Source: Stenotrophomonas maltophilia (GTDB lineage: Bacteria; Pseudomonadota; Gammaproteobacteria; Xanthomonadales; Xanthomonadaceae). From it: a stretch of 64,000 bases of DNA. Position 1 is the stretch's first letter, and the number at the start of each line of letters is the position of its first letter. Location: positions 4,110,001 through 4,174,000 of the forward strand of contig NZ_LT906480.1 of the NCBI RefSeq assembly GCF_900186865.1, given 5' to 3'. Below the pieces are notes generated by a model. The model was not told the DNA's origin and searched no databases. It saw nothing but the letters and a program-made list of their open reading frames with translations. The position numbers and the translations under genes were made by a program. Shown here piece after piece: positions 1 through 6,962 of this stretch.

Positions 1-11
1 GAAGCTCCTTC

Positions 12-1589
12 ATGGTGTTTCGCGTTTCCATCGCACTGGTTCTGCTGCTGGTGCTGCTCGCCGGTATCGCCCCCGGCCCCTTCAACACCGTGGTCCAGTC
101 GATGCTGGCAGAAGTCATCCGCAGTGTCGGCTGGCTGTACCTGCTGGTGGTGTTCCTGGCGCTGGTGTTCCTGATGTACCTGGCGTTCGGCCGCTTCGGC
201 AACCTGCGCATCGGCGGCGAGGACGCCGAACCCGAGTTCTCGCGTGCCAGCTGGATGTCGATGCTGTTCGCCGCCGGCATGGGCATCGGCCTGGTGTTCT
301 GGGGTGCGGCCGAGCCCATCTCGCATTTCAGCAAGCCGCCGGAAGGCCTGGCGCCGCAAAGCCTGGATGCGGCGCGCGCATCGATGCGCTATGCGTTCTT
401 CCACTGGGGCCTGCACCCGTGGGCGATCTACGCACTGATCGGCCTGGCGATGGCCTGGTTCCAGTTCAACCGCAATGGACGCGGCCTGGTCAGCGATATG
501 CTGCAGCCGATCATCGGCCGCCACCATCGCGGCTGGATCGGTCGGGTGGTCAACATCGCCGCCGTAGTTGCCACCGCGATCGGTGTCGCCACCACGCTCG
601 GCTTCGGCACCATCCAGATTGCTGCCGGTATCGAACGCGTCTTCAGCGTGCAGGCTACCGTCGCCGTGCAGATGACCATCATTGCCGTCGCCTTCGTGCT
701 GTACATGGCCTCCACCGCCAGTGGCGTGGAGCGAGGTGTGAAGTGGCTGTCCAACTTCAATCTGGCGTTGGCTGCCCTGCTGGCAGCCATCCTGCTGGTG
801 CTGGGGCCGACCGGCTTCATCTTCGATACGTTCACCACCACGCTGGGCTCCTACCTCAACCAGCTGGTGACGATGAGCCTGCGCATGTCACCGTTCTCCG
901 GCAGCACCTGGGTGGCGGACTGGACGATCTTCTACTGGGCCTGGTGGATCTCGTGGGCACCGTTCGTGGGATCGTTCATCGCGCGCATCTCGCGCGGCCG
1001 CAGCGTGCGCGAGTTCGTGATCGGCGTCGTGCTCGCACCGACGCTGCTGGGCTTCTTCTGGTTCGCGGTGTTCGGCGGCACTGCGTTGTGGGCACAGATC
1101 TTCGGACACGCCGATCTGGTGCAGGCGCTTGGCAATGGCTACGAGACGGTGTTGTTCACACTGTTCGACAGCATGCCGCTACCGTTGTTGCTGTCGTGCA
1201 TCGCGCTGGTGCTGCTGATGATCTTCTTCGTGACCTCGGCCGATTCGGCGGTCCTGGTGCTGGCCAGCATGTCCACCGACGAGGCTGGCGACCCACCGTT
1301 GAAGCGCAAGCTGGCCTGGGGCATTGCGGTGGCACTGATCGCAGCGGCGTTGCTGCTGGCCGGAGGCCTGGACGCGCTGCAGGGCATGATCACGATCGCG
1401 GCATTGCCATTCGCGCTGCTGATGGTGCTGGTGATGGTGTCGCTGTACCGGGTGCTGGACCAGGAGTACACGCGGGAGCGGCGGCAGGCGCAGCGCCAGC
1501 GGCACATGATCGATGCGTGGATTGCACGCGAGATGGCGGCACAGGAGGAGACGCAGGCCGAGGCAGCGCGCGCGCACGATCAGGATTGA
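12..1589 (+). CDS. BCCT-family betaine/choline/carnitine transporter (5' end possibly cut by window)
   Basis: Sodium- or proton-coupled uptake of a quaternary ammonium osmolyte across the inner membrane is the known role of the BCCT family. The 525-residue product shows about twelve hydrophobic segments, the family glycine motif GMGIGLVFWG near residues 89-98, and the aromatic stretch WAWWISWAPFVG near residues 305-317 that corresponds to the BCCT signature region. The frame is open to the window edge and the first residues already look like the start of TM1, so the ATG at 12 may be internal or the true start; no clear Shine-Dalgarno is visible in the 11 bases before it. The substrate cannot be told from sequence. 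The C-terminal tail is charged (Glu/Arg/Gln rich), as in osmosensing BCCT proteins. The family is certain, the start is not. Confidence 0.9.
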   Translation: MVFRVSIALVLLLVLLAGIAPGPFNTVVQSMLAEVIRSVGWLYLLVVFLALVFLMYLAFGRFGNLRIGGEDAEPEFSRASWMSMLFAAGMGIGLVFWGAAEPISHFSKPPEGLAPQSLDAARASMRYAFFHWGLHPWAIYALIGLAMAWFQFNRNGRGLVSDMLQPIIGRHHRGWIGRVVNIAAVVATAIGVATTLGFGTIQIAAGIERVFSVQATVAVQMTIIAVAFVLYMASTASGVERGVKWLSNFNLALAALLAAILLVLGPTGFIFDTFTTTLGSYLNQLVTMSLRMSPFSGSTWVADWTIFYWAWWISWAPFVGSFIARISRGRSVREFVIGVVLAPTLLGFFWFAVFGGTALWAQIFGHADLVQALGNGYETVLFTLFDSMPLPLLLSCIALVLLMIFFVTSADSAVLVLASMSTDEAGDPPLKRKLAWGIAVALIAAALLLAGGLDALQGMITIAALPFALLMVLVMVSLYRVLDQEYTRERRQAQRQRHMIDAWIAREMAAQEETQAEAARAHDQD

Positions 1590-1599
1590 GGGTTGTTTT

Positions 1600-1624
1600 G
1601 CAGCCTGCGGCTGCACCGCTTTTT
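1600..1624 (+). terminator. Possible weak terminator after the BCCT gene
   Basis: A 6-bp stem GCAGCC/GGCTGC with a 3-nt loop is followed by five T residues at 1620-1624, ten bases after the BCCT stop. The stem is short and the T run is offset by five bases, so this is only a candidate. Confidence 0.35.
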
Positions 1625-1748
1625 CAGGCAAGGGCCAAGGTCAAATTCAAAGGCGGCTCTGGATTGCTGCTGGTTGGGTGGGGCGGTGTGGGTGGGCAGG
1701 ACACGCCGTGAACCCATCCCTGAAGTGACCCCCGAGACTTGGACGGGG

Positions 1749-2582
1749 TCAGGCGGCCGATTGGGCCCGCTCCCGGTACTCTACCGGGCTCAGACCTTTC
1801 AGTTTCAGTTTGATGCGCTCCTGGTTGTAGTACTGGATGTATTCCACCAGCCCAGCCTCCAGACTCTCGATGCTGTCAAAGCTGTTCAGGTAGAAGAACT
1901 CCGACTTCAGCGTCCCGAAGAAGCTCTCCATCGCCGCATTGTCCAGGCAGTTGCCACGCCGGGACATGCTTTGTTTCAACGAATGTTTTTCCAGCATGTG
2001 CCGGTAGTTTTCATGCTGGTACTGCCAGCCCTGGTCGGAGTGGATCATGGGGCGCTCATCCGGCGAAAGCTTCTTGATGGCCTCCTCCAGCATCTGACCT
2101 ACCAGATCGAACACGGGCTGGCGCTTGATCTGATAAGCCACGATTTCGCCGTTGTAGAGGTCCATGATCGGCGACAGGTACAGCTTCATGCCTTGTACCT
2201 TGAACTCGGTCACGTCGGTCACCCACTTCTGGTTGGGGCGCTCGGCGTGGAATTGACGATTGAGGTCATTGCCAACCACAACATTGGCGGCCCCCTTGAA
2301 GGACCGGTAGCGCTTCACCCGTACCCGTGATTTCAGGCCCATCTCCCCCATCAGGCGCTGTACCCGCTTGTGATTGGTCCGATGACCCTGATTGGCCAAT
2401 TCCAGCGTCACCGTGCGATAGCCATAGCGCCCTTGGCTTTGATCGTAGATTGCACGGATGCGCTCGCACAGGGCTGCCTCGTCCTGATCCGGATGGGCCA
2501 GGACATGGTTCTGGTAATAGAACGTACTGCGTGACAGCTCTGCCGCTTCGAGCAGAAGCGACAGCGTATGAACCTGCCTCAA
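1749..2582 (-). CDS. IS3-family transposase OrfB (DDE integrase part)
   Basis: This is the catalytic half of the transposase, acting on the IS ends. The protein (277 residues from the TTG at 2582) has an N-terminal HTH_21-type region, then an rve DDE core with WVTDVTEF (first Asp), HSDQGWQY (second Asp) and AAMESFFGTLKSE (catalytic Glu), ending in the usual YNQERIKLKLKGLSPVEYR tail. The TTG at 2582 overlaps the OrfA stop. In this family the protein is normally made as an OrfAB fusion by -1 frameshifting, and the OrfB frame is in fact open upstream through the A7 run at 2645-2651, so the TTG need not be used. Confidence 0.92.
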   Translation of the reverse strand: MRQVHTLSLLLEAAELSRSTFYYQNHVLAHPDQDEAALCERIRAIYDQSQGRYGYRTVTLELANQGHRTNHKRVQRLMGEMGLKSRVRVKRYRSFKGAANVVVGNDLNRQFHAERPNQKWVTDVTEFKVQGMKLYLSPIMDLYNGEIVAYQIKRQPVFDLVGQMLEEAIKKLSPDERPMIHSDQGWQYQHENYRHMLEKHSLKQSMSRRGNCLDNAAMESFFGTLKSEFFYLNSFDSIESLEAGLVEYIQYYNQERIKLKLKGLSPVEYRERAQSAA

Positions 2583-3100
2583 TCCTTGGATGGCTTGCGC
2601 TTTGCGTCTTGCGCCGCCTGCTCTTCCCGGATCAAGGCATCGAGTTTTTTTAGGTAGTCGGTCTCCGCACGCAGATAGGCGACTTCCTTGAGCAGCTCAT
2701 CGCGACTCATTTCCTCAGGTGGCTTGGACGACCGGGTCTTTTTCATCGGCTTTCGGGGCAGCGGCGGAGGCGGTGCCAACGCTTGGGCACCGCCTTGAGC
2801 ATACAGGCGCTGCCATCGCCCCACCGCGCCGGCATCACCAATCTGGAAGTAGGTGGTGGCCTCCCGCCCGGACATGCCGTCCTGGCTCATCTTTTCCAGG
2901 ACAGCCAGCTTGAACGGGAGGTCATAGAACCGGGCCTGGCGATGAAATCCGCGCCAACCATGCAGCCGATAGGTCGCCACCCAGCGCCTGACCGTGGAGA
3001 ACTCAAGGCCGTGGCGACGGGCAATGGCTTTGACCGATGTGGAGGTCTTGCAGGCCTCTTTGGCGACCTGCAGTTTGAAACGTGCGTCGTATCTGTTCAT
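2579..3100 (-). CDS. IS3-family transposase OrfA (HTH and leucine-zipper part)
   Basis: DNA-binding half of the transposase, 173 residues from the ATG at 3100, which has a GAGGGA ribosome site just upstream; an upstream in-frame ATG at 3130 lies near the IS end and is less likely. Two helix-turn-helix modules are visible (SVKAIARRHGLEFSTVRRWV and a second with SGREATTYFQIGDAGAVGRW), then a proline-rich linker and a C-terminal coiled coil (EEMSRDELLKEVAYLRAETDYLKKL) that would mediate multimerisation. This layout matches IS150-group OrfA. The gene ends with TGA overlapping the OrfB start. Confidence 0.92.
   Translation of the reverse strand: MNRYDARFKLQVAKEACKTSTSVKAIARRHGLEFSTVRRWVATYRLHGWRGFHRQARFYDLPFKLAVLEKMSQDGMSGREATTYFQIGDAGAVGRWQRLYAQGGAQALAPPPPLPRKPMKKTRSSKPPEEMSRDELLKEVAYLRAETDYLKKLDALIREEQAAQDAKRKPSKD
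2645..2651 (-). promoter_or_regulatory. Programmed -1 frameshift slippery site A AAA AAA
   Basis: On the minus strand OrfA reads CTA AAA AAA CTC here, so the heptamer A AAA AAA lies in the right register for a -1 slip. The -1 frame continues without a stop into OrfB. This matches the frameshift known for IS150 and relatives. Confidence 0.75.
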
Positions 3101-3280
3101 GTATCCCTCGGGGTTGGATCTGACGTCCAACTCCCGGGGGGCACTTCACCATGGGGGCTCGATGGCGCCATCCATGGCGCCAACGGTCCTGCCCACCCAC
3201 ACCACCCCACCCCCGACAGTTTCCCGGTAACGGTTGGTTTTCCACGCTGTGCGTGGAAGAGGTGTATCGGAAAACAAGAA

Positions 3281-3321
3281 GGGGTCGGATCCGTTTTCCT
3301 GCGGAAAACGGATCCGACCCC
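3281..3321. terminator. Perfect 19-bp hairpin at the centre of the convergent BCCT/ggt region
   Basis: GGGGTCGGATCCGTTTTCC is followed by the loop TGC and its exact complement. There is no long T tract directly after it, but T-rich tracts (3356-3378) lie between it and copy R1. It occupies the same central position as the palindromes at 46143-46319 and 57253-57291. The intervening stretch 3322-3407 contains a short CTGTTG tandem repeat near 3338-3357 and no gene. Confidence 0.6.
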
Positions 3322-3407
3322 AACCATCAGCACGCGGCTGTTGCTGTTGCTGTTGCTTTTGATCTTCTTCTTTCTTCCTGCGGTGGCGGCCGCAGAAAAC
3401 TGTCAGA

Positions 3408-3511
3408 GGCCGGGTGGGTGGGCTGGGCGGGGGTGTCAGCCGCATGGATGCGGCTGCCAAGCCTACAAGGACGTACTTGCGGCGTCCCCCGAACAGCCTA
3501 CCTACCCGGCC
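3408..3511 (-). repeat. Long-arm hairpin element copy R1
   Basis: Arms 3408-3433 and 3486-3511 pair over 26 positions with two G-T and two G-A mismatches, around a 52-nt loop. Read on the minus strand, the sense of ggt, the loop contains GCAAGTACGTCC and then GCCGCATCCATGCGGC, an inner hairpin with apex CATCCATG. This is the same loop family as the other five copies. Between this element and the ggt stop (3512-3572) the sequence resembles the outer inverted repeat at 46482-46517. Confidence 0.8.
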
Positions 3512-3572
3512 CAACAAGCTATTCCGCTTCTGAACCCACCGCAGAGGGGGCTCAGCCCGTTGGCCGGGAAAC

Positions 3573-5366
3573 TCAGTACCCCGCCGCCTGCCCATCCTTG
3601 CGGCTCTCCGACGCACCGTAATAAACCCCGCTCTCGGGATCACGCATGATCGCCTGGTACCCGCCATAAGGCCCATCGGCGAACACGATGCGATGCCCCT
3701 TGCGCATCAGCGCACGCACCGTCTCGTACGGGAAGCCGGTTTCCAGATTCACTTCGCCGCCATCGGTCATCGCCGTGGCCTGGCCGGTCGGCTCGGTGGA
3801 ACCTTCATGCTGGATGCGCGGCGCATCGCCGGCTTCCTGCAGGTTCATCCCGAAATCCACCAGGTTCATCACGATCTGCGCATGGCCCTGCGGCTGCATC
3901 GCGCCGCCCATCACGCCGAAGCTGGCATACGGCTTGCCGCCCTTGGTGATGAACCCCGGAATGATGGTCTGGAATGGACGCTTGCCCGGCGCGTAGCCGT
4001 TGGGATGGTTCTTCTGCAGGACGAACATCTCGCCACGGTCCTGCAGGATGAAACCCAGACCGGGCGGTGCCATGCCGCTGCCCATGCCACGGTAGTTGGA
4101 CTGGATCAGCGAAACCATCATGCCGTCGGCGTCGGCCACGGTCATGTAGATCGTGTCGCCCTCTTCCAGCTGCTTCGGCGTGCCCGGCTGCACTTCCTTC
4201 AACGCCTTGTCCATCGAAATCAGCGCGCGGCGCTGCGCGGCGTACTCCTTGGAGATCAGCTTCTGCACCGGCGCCGGCTGGAACGCCATGTCGGCGTAGA
4301 AGCGTGCGCGGTCGGCGAAGGCCAGCTTCTTCGCTTCAACGAACAGGTGCACATGCTCCGGTGAACCGAACGGGATTTTCGAGAAGTCGTAGCCTTCCAG
4401 CACATTGAGGATCTGCAGCGCGGCAATGCCCTGGCTGTTCGGCGGCAGTTCCCACACGTCGTAGCCACGGTAGTTGCTGCTGACCGGCTCGACCCATTCG
4501 CCATGATGGTCAGCCATGTCCTGGTAGCTCAGGTAGCCGCCATTGGCCTTGAAGTAGTCGCCGATGGTGCGGGCAATGTCTCCCTTGTAGAAGGCGTCGC
4601 GTCCGCCGTCGGCGATCTTCTGCAGCGTGCTGGCCAGGTTCGGGTTCTTCCACATCTCGCCCTTGCGTGGGGCGTGGCCGTTGATCGTGAACTGCTCCTT
4701 GAAGCCCGGGTACTGCGACAACTTGGGCACCGAGCGGTCCCAGTAGTAGGCGATCACTTCGGCCACCGGGTGACCCTCGCGCGCGTAGCGGATGGCCGGC
4801 GCCAGGTTGTCGGCCATCGGCTTGCGACCGAAGCGGTCGTGCAGCGCGAACCAGCCGTCGACGGCACCCGGCACCGACACCGGCAGTGGACCGGTGGCCG
4901 GGATGTCCTTCAGGCCACGGCGCTGGAACTCGGCCAGGGTGAGCGACTTCGGCGAGCGGCCCGAGCCGTTGTAGCCGTAGAGCTTCTGGGTCTTCGGGTC
5001 CCACACGATGGCGAACAGGTCGCCGCCGATGCCATTGCCGGTGGGTTCCATCAGGCCGAGCGCGGCGTTGGCGGCAATCGCCGCGTCCACTGCCGAACCG
5101 CCGCCCTTCATCACGTCCAGCGCGATCTGGGTGGCCAGTGGTTGCGAGGTCGCGGCCATCGCATGCGGGGCAATCACCTCCGAACGGGTGGCGAAGGTGT
5201 GGCCGGTGATGCGGTCGGCGGCGAAGGACAGCGCGGGTACGGCAGCCAGTACGGCGGCGGCGAGCAGGGAACGGGCAAGGCGTCGGGACACGGTCGGGTT
5301 CCGATGGACGGGTGGTTCCCCGATCTTCGCCGCTGCGGCCTTCACGCGGTATCGGACAGACGTCAT
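3573..5366 (-). CDS. ggt: Gamma-glutamyltransferase precursor
   Basis: An Ntn-hydrolase that hydrolyses or transfers the gamma-glutamyl group of glutathione and related peptides, normally periplasmic in Gram-negative bacteria. The protein is 597 residues from the ATG at 5366, which has AAGGATCA upstream; another ATG at 5396 would add ten residues. The first 50 residues hold a long basic stretch and then a hydrophobic segment ending PALSFAAD, a plausible signal peptide; a GTG near residue 26 would give a more conventional leader. The autoprocessing threonine is in GDTIYMTVAD (Thr about residue 405), the expected position. Other family motifs are GNGIGGDLFAIVWDP and the YRGMGSGMAPPGLGFILQDRG region. 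The gene is monocistronic and convergent with the BCCT gene. Confidence 0.95.
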   Translation of the reverse strand: MTSVRYRVKAAAAKIGEPPVHRNPTVSRRLARSLLAAAVLAAVPALSFAADRITGHTFATRSEVIAPHAMAATSQPLATQIALDVMKGGGSAVDAAIAANAALGLMEPTGNGIGGDLFAIVWDPKTQKLYGYNGSGRSPKSLTLAEFQRRGLKDIPATGPLPVSVPGAVDGWFALHDRFGRKPMADNLAPAIRYAREGHPVAEVIAYYWDRSVPKLSQYPGFKEQFTINGHAPRKGEMWKNPNLASTLQKIADGGRDAFYKGDIARTIGDYFKANGGYLSYQDMADHHGEWVEPVSSNYRGYDVWELPPNSQGIAALQILNVLEGYDFSKIPFGSPEHVHLFVEAKKLAFADRARFYADMAFQPAPVQKLISKEYAAQRRALISMDKALKEVQPGTPKQLEEGDTIYMTVADADGMMVSLIQSNYRGMGSGMAPPGLGFILQDRGEMFVLQKNHPNGYAPGKRPFQTIIPGFITKGGKPYASFGVMGGAMQPQGHAQIVMNLVDFGMNLQEAGDAPRIQHEGSTEPTGQATAMTDGGEVNLETGFPYETVRALMRKGHRIVFADGPYGGYQAIMRDPESGVYYGASESRKDGQAAGY

Positions 5367-5529
5367 GGACGTTGATCCTTGGGCGGAAAAATCCACCGGA
5401 TTCCGCGCAAAAACCGCCCTGAAAGGAGTGAATTCGGGTTCACCGAAACACTTTCAGCGGCAACCATCCTTGTGCCGCAAGCGATTGCGCTGGATGCAGC
5501 GGAAACCGATAGAAAATCCGTCGCGAGGG

Positions 5530-5558
5530 TTGACACCGCCGAAATGGCTGTGTTTCTC
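5530..5558 (+). promoter_or_regulatory. Candidate ilv superoperon promoter
   Basis: TTGACA at 5530-5535 is a perfect -35 hexamer. About 17 bp downstream lies a poor -10 (GTTTCT, around 5552-5557). Transcription would then start close to 5564, only a few bases before the leader-peptide ATG at 5567, which would make the leader effectively leaderless. The -10 is weak, so this is tentative. The stretch 5367-5529 shows nothing else recognisable. Confidence 0.4.
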
Positions 5559-5566
5559 TCGATCAC

Positions 5567-5695
5567 ATGTTGCATCACAACACGCCACCGCGAACCCACA
5601 TCGAAGCCGCCGACACCGGCGCCGCCTCGCTGCGTTCGATTCTTGTGCTCGTACTTATTACCCAACCAACAGGTGCGGGACGAGCCAGCGTGTAA
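5567..5695 (+). CDS. Branched-chain amino acid leader peptide (ilv attenuator)
   Basis: A 42-residue reading frame upstream of ilvC contains the run Ile-Leu-Val-Leu-Val-Leu-Ile (codons 5639-5659), followed by [11 protein letters not shown] and a TAA. Seven consecutive branched-chain codons are diagnostic of a ribosome-stalling leader. The stop is 27 bases before an intrinsic terminator (5723-5752). The segment GGTGCGGG at 5672-5679, right after the control codons, is identical to the 3' arm of the terminator and can pair with its 5' arm (CCCGCACC). Stalling at the control codons would leave 5672-5679 free to act as the antiterminator. No Shine-Dalgarno is visible before the ATG, and it is the only usable in-frame start after a TGA at 5531. 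Confidence 0.8.
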   Translation: MLHHNTPPRTHIEAADTGAASLRSILVLVLITQPTGAGRASV

Positions 5696-5722
5696 GCAAC
5701 ACACACACCGGAACTCTTCAAA

Positions 5723-5752
5723 AACCCGCACCCGCCCCGGTGCGGGTTTTTT
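5723..5752 (+). terminator. ilv attenuator terminator
   Basis: A perfect 10-bp stem AACCCGCACC/GGTGCGGGTT with a 6-nt loop runs into six T residues (5747-5752). It lies directly downstream of the branched-chain leader peptide and can be disrupted by pairing of 5672-5679 with its 5' arm. Confidence 0.88.
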
Positions 5753-5784
5753 CATTTCAGAACCTGGTTTCAGACGCAACCACC

Positions 5785-5883
5785 ATGACCAACGCTCATC
5801 GCACAACCCGGACCTGCACCACCACGCCTCGTGGTGGCTGCGCCTGTGCGATGCGCGGCGCCTCCTCCACCGCTTTCCCCTGA
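5785..5883 (+). CDS. Threonine-rich second leader peptide (candidate)
   Basis: A 32-residue frame begins [18 protein letters not shown]: seven of the first fourteen residues are threonine, including a Thr-Thr-Thr run at 5818-5826. It lies after the branched-chain terminator and before a second terminator-like hairpin (5885-5923), all upstream of ilvC. Threonine is the substrate of the threonine dehydratase in this operon, and Thr codons are used in the known E. coli thr leader. The Thr codons form the 5' arm of a strong hairpin (5819-5837). There is no good ribosome site before the ATG. Whether it is translated is unknown. Confidence 0.45.
   Translation: MTNAHRTTRTCTTTPRGGCACAMRGASSTAFP
5797..5853 (+). 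promoter_or_regulatory. Nested hairpin within the threonine-rich leader
   Basis: The outer arms CATCGCACA (5797-5805) and TGTGCGATG (5845-5853) are exact complements, and inside them CCACCACG (5819-5826) pairs with CGTGGTGG (5830-5837) around a 3-nt loop. The inner 5' arm consists of Thr codons, so a ribosome stalled there would prevent it from forming. Confidence 0.6.
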
Positions 5884-5884
5884 C

Positions 5885-5923
5885 CGGCCGGCACGTCACC
5901 TCGACGACCGGCCGTTCTTTTTT
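5885..5923 (+). terminator. Second terminator-like hairpin before ilvC
   Basis: CGGCCGG (5885-5891) pairs with CCGGCCG (5908-5914), giving a 7-bp stem with a 16-nt loop, then TTC and six T residues (5918-5923). It lies 26 bases before the ilvC ATG and just after the threonine-rich frame. Confidence 0.5.
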
Positions 5924-5948
5924 CTTCCCACCGCAAGGAACCTCCCCC

Positions 5949-6923
5949 ATGAGCACCAACGACCTGCCCCAGACCAAGATCGCCGTCATCGGCTACGGCA
6001 GCCAGGGCCGCGCCCACGCACTGAACCTGCGCGAATCCGGCTTCGACGTGGTGGTAGGCCTGCGTCCGGGCGGCCCGACCGAAGCCAAGGCGCAGGCCGA
6101 TGGCTTCACCGTGATCGCGCCCGCCGAGGCCGTGAAGGACGCCGACCTGGTTGCCGTGCTGACCCCGGACATGGTGCAGAAGAAGCTCTACAACGACGTG
6201 CTGGCGCCGAACATGAAACAGGGGGCGTGCCTGCTGTTCGCGCATGGCCTGAACGTGCATTACGGGATGATCGAGCCGCGTGCCGACCTGGACGTGGTGC
6301 TGGTCGCGCCGAAGGGCCCCGGCGCGCTGGTGCGCCGTGAGTACGAGATCGGCCGTGGCGTGCCGTGCATCTGGGCGGTCTACCAGGACATCAGCGGCAA
6401 GGCCGCGCAGCATGCGCAGGCCTATGCGGCCGGCCTCGGCGGTGCGCGCGCCAACCTGATCCAGACCACCTTCAAGGAAGAGACCGAGACCGATCTGTTC
6501 GGTGAGCAGGCGGTGCTGTGCGGCGGTGCCTCGGCGCTGGTGCAGGCCGGATTCGAGACCTTGGTCGAAGCCGGCTACCAGCCGGAGATCGCCTATTACG
6601 AAGTGCTGCACGAACTGAAGCTGATCGTGGACCTGTTCTATGAAGGCGGTATCTCGCGCATGTTGGAGTTCATCTCCGAGACCGCGCAGTACGGCGACTA
6701 CGTCAGCGGCCCGCGCGTGATCGATGCCGGCACCAAGGAACGCATGAAGGAGGTGCTGAAGGACATCCAGGACGGCACCTTCACCAAGAACTGGGTGGCC
6801 GAGTACGAAGCGGGCCTGCCGAACTACAACAGGTTCAAGCAGGCCGACCTGGAGCACCCGATCGAGAAGGTGGGCAAGGAACTGCGCGCCAAGATGGTCT
6901 GGTTGCAAGGACAGGCCGCGTAA
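5949..6923 (+). CDS. ilvC: Ketol-acid reductoisomerase
   Basis: Class I KARI converts acetolactate or acetohydroxybutyrate to the dihydroxy acid with NADPH and Mg2+, the second shared step of Ile/Val synthesis. The protein has 324 residues, the normal class I length. The N-terminal Rossmann motif is [17 protein letters not shown] (residues about 14-30), and the metal-binding C-terminal domain contains [19 protein letters not shown] and [17 protein letters not shown]. The ATG at 5949 follows AAGGAACCTC; the frame is open far upstream but there is no other good start. It is the first structural gene of the superoperon and lies downstream of two candidate attenuators. Confidence 0.97.
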   Translation: MSTNDLPQTKIAVIGYGSQGRAHALNLRESGFDVVVGLRPGGPTEAKAQADGFTVIAPAEAVKDADLVAVLTPDMVQKKLYNDVLAPNMKQGACLLFAHGLNVHYGMIEPRADLDVVLVAPKGPGALVRREYEIGRGVPCIWAVYQDISGKAAQHAQAYAAGLGGARANLIQTTFKEETETDLFGEQAVLCGGASALVQAGFETLVEAGYQPEIAYYEVLHELKLIVDLFYEGGISRMLEFISETAQYGDYVSGPRVIDAGTKERMKEVLKDIQDGTFTKNWVAEYEAGLPNYNRFKQADLEHPIEKVGKELRAKMVWLQGQAA

Positions 6924-6962
6924 CCACGCGGCCCTCCCCCACCCGCTTTGCAAGGTTCCCCC

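Larger units (their letters stand above)
1721..3148 (-). mobile_element. IS3-family (IS150-like) insertion sequence, 1428 bp
   Basis: Terminal inverted repeats read TGAAGTGACCCCCGAGA at the left end and TGAAGTGCCCCCCGGGA on the other strand at the right end; both continue to a shared TTGGACG. Between them lie two overlapping transposase frames with an A7 slippery run, the IS150 arrangement. The flanking triplets are CCC (1718-1720) and CCA (3149-3151), consistent with a 3-bp target duplication carrying one later change. The insertion splits the loop of a long hairpin element. Both frames and both ends are intact, so the copy could be active. Confidence 0.9.
1676..3212 (+). repeat. Long-arm hairpin element copy L1, split by an IS3-family insertion
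   Basis: The left arm (1676-1702) and right arm (3186-3212) are complementary over about 27 bases, apart from one G/T pair and a frayed end. The loop starts ACGCCGTGAACCCATCC and resumes after the insertion with ATGGGGGCTCGATGGCGCC. Removing the IS and a 3-bp target duplication gives a 52-nt loop almost identical to copy L3 at 57130-57181. The loop is in the sense orientation of the upstream BCCT gene. It faces the inverted copy R1 at 3408-3511. Confidence 0.85.

Noticed and set aside
5810..5860. His-His-His-Ala-Ser-Trp-Trp stretch in the ilvC frame upstream of ilvC, reminiscent of his or trp leader peptides
   Set aside because: This frame has no start codon in the right place and runs straight into ilvC; the threonine-rich frame has its own ATG and stop.
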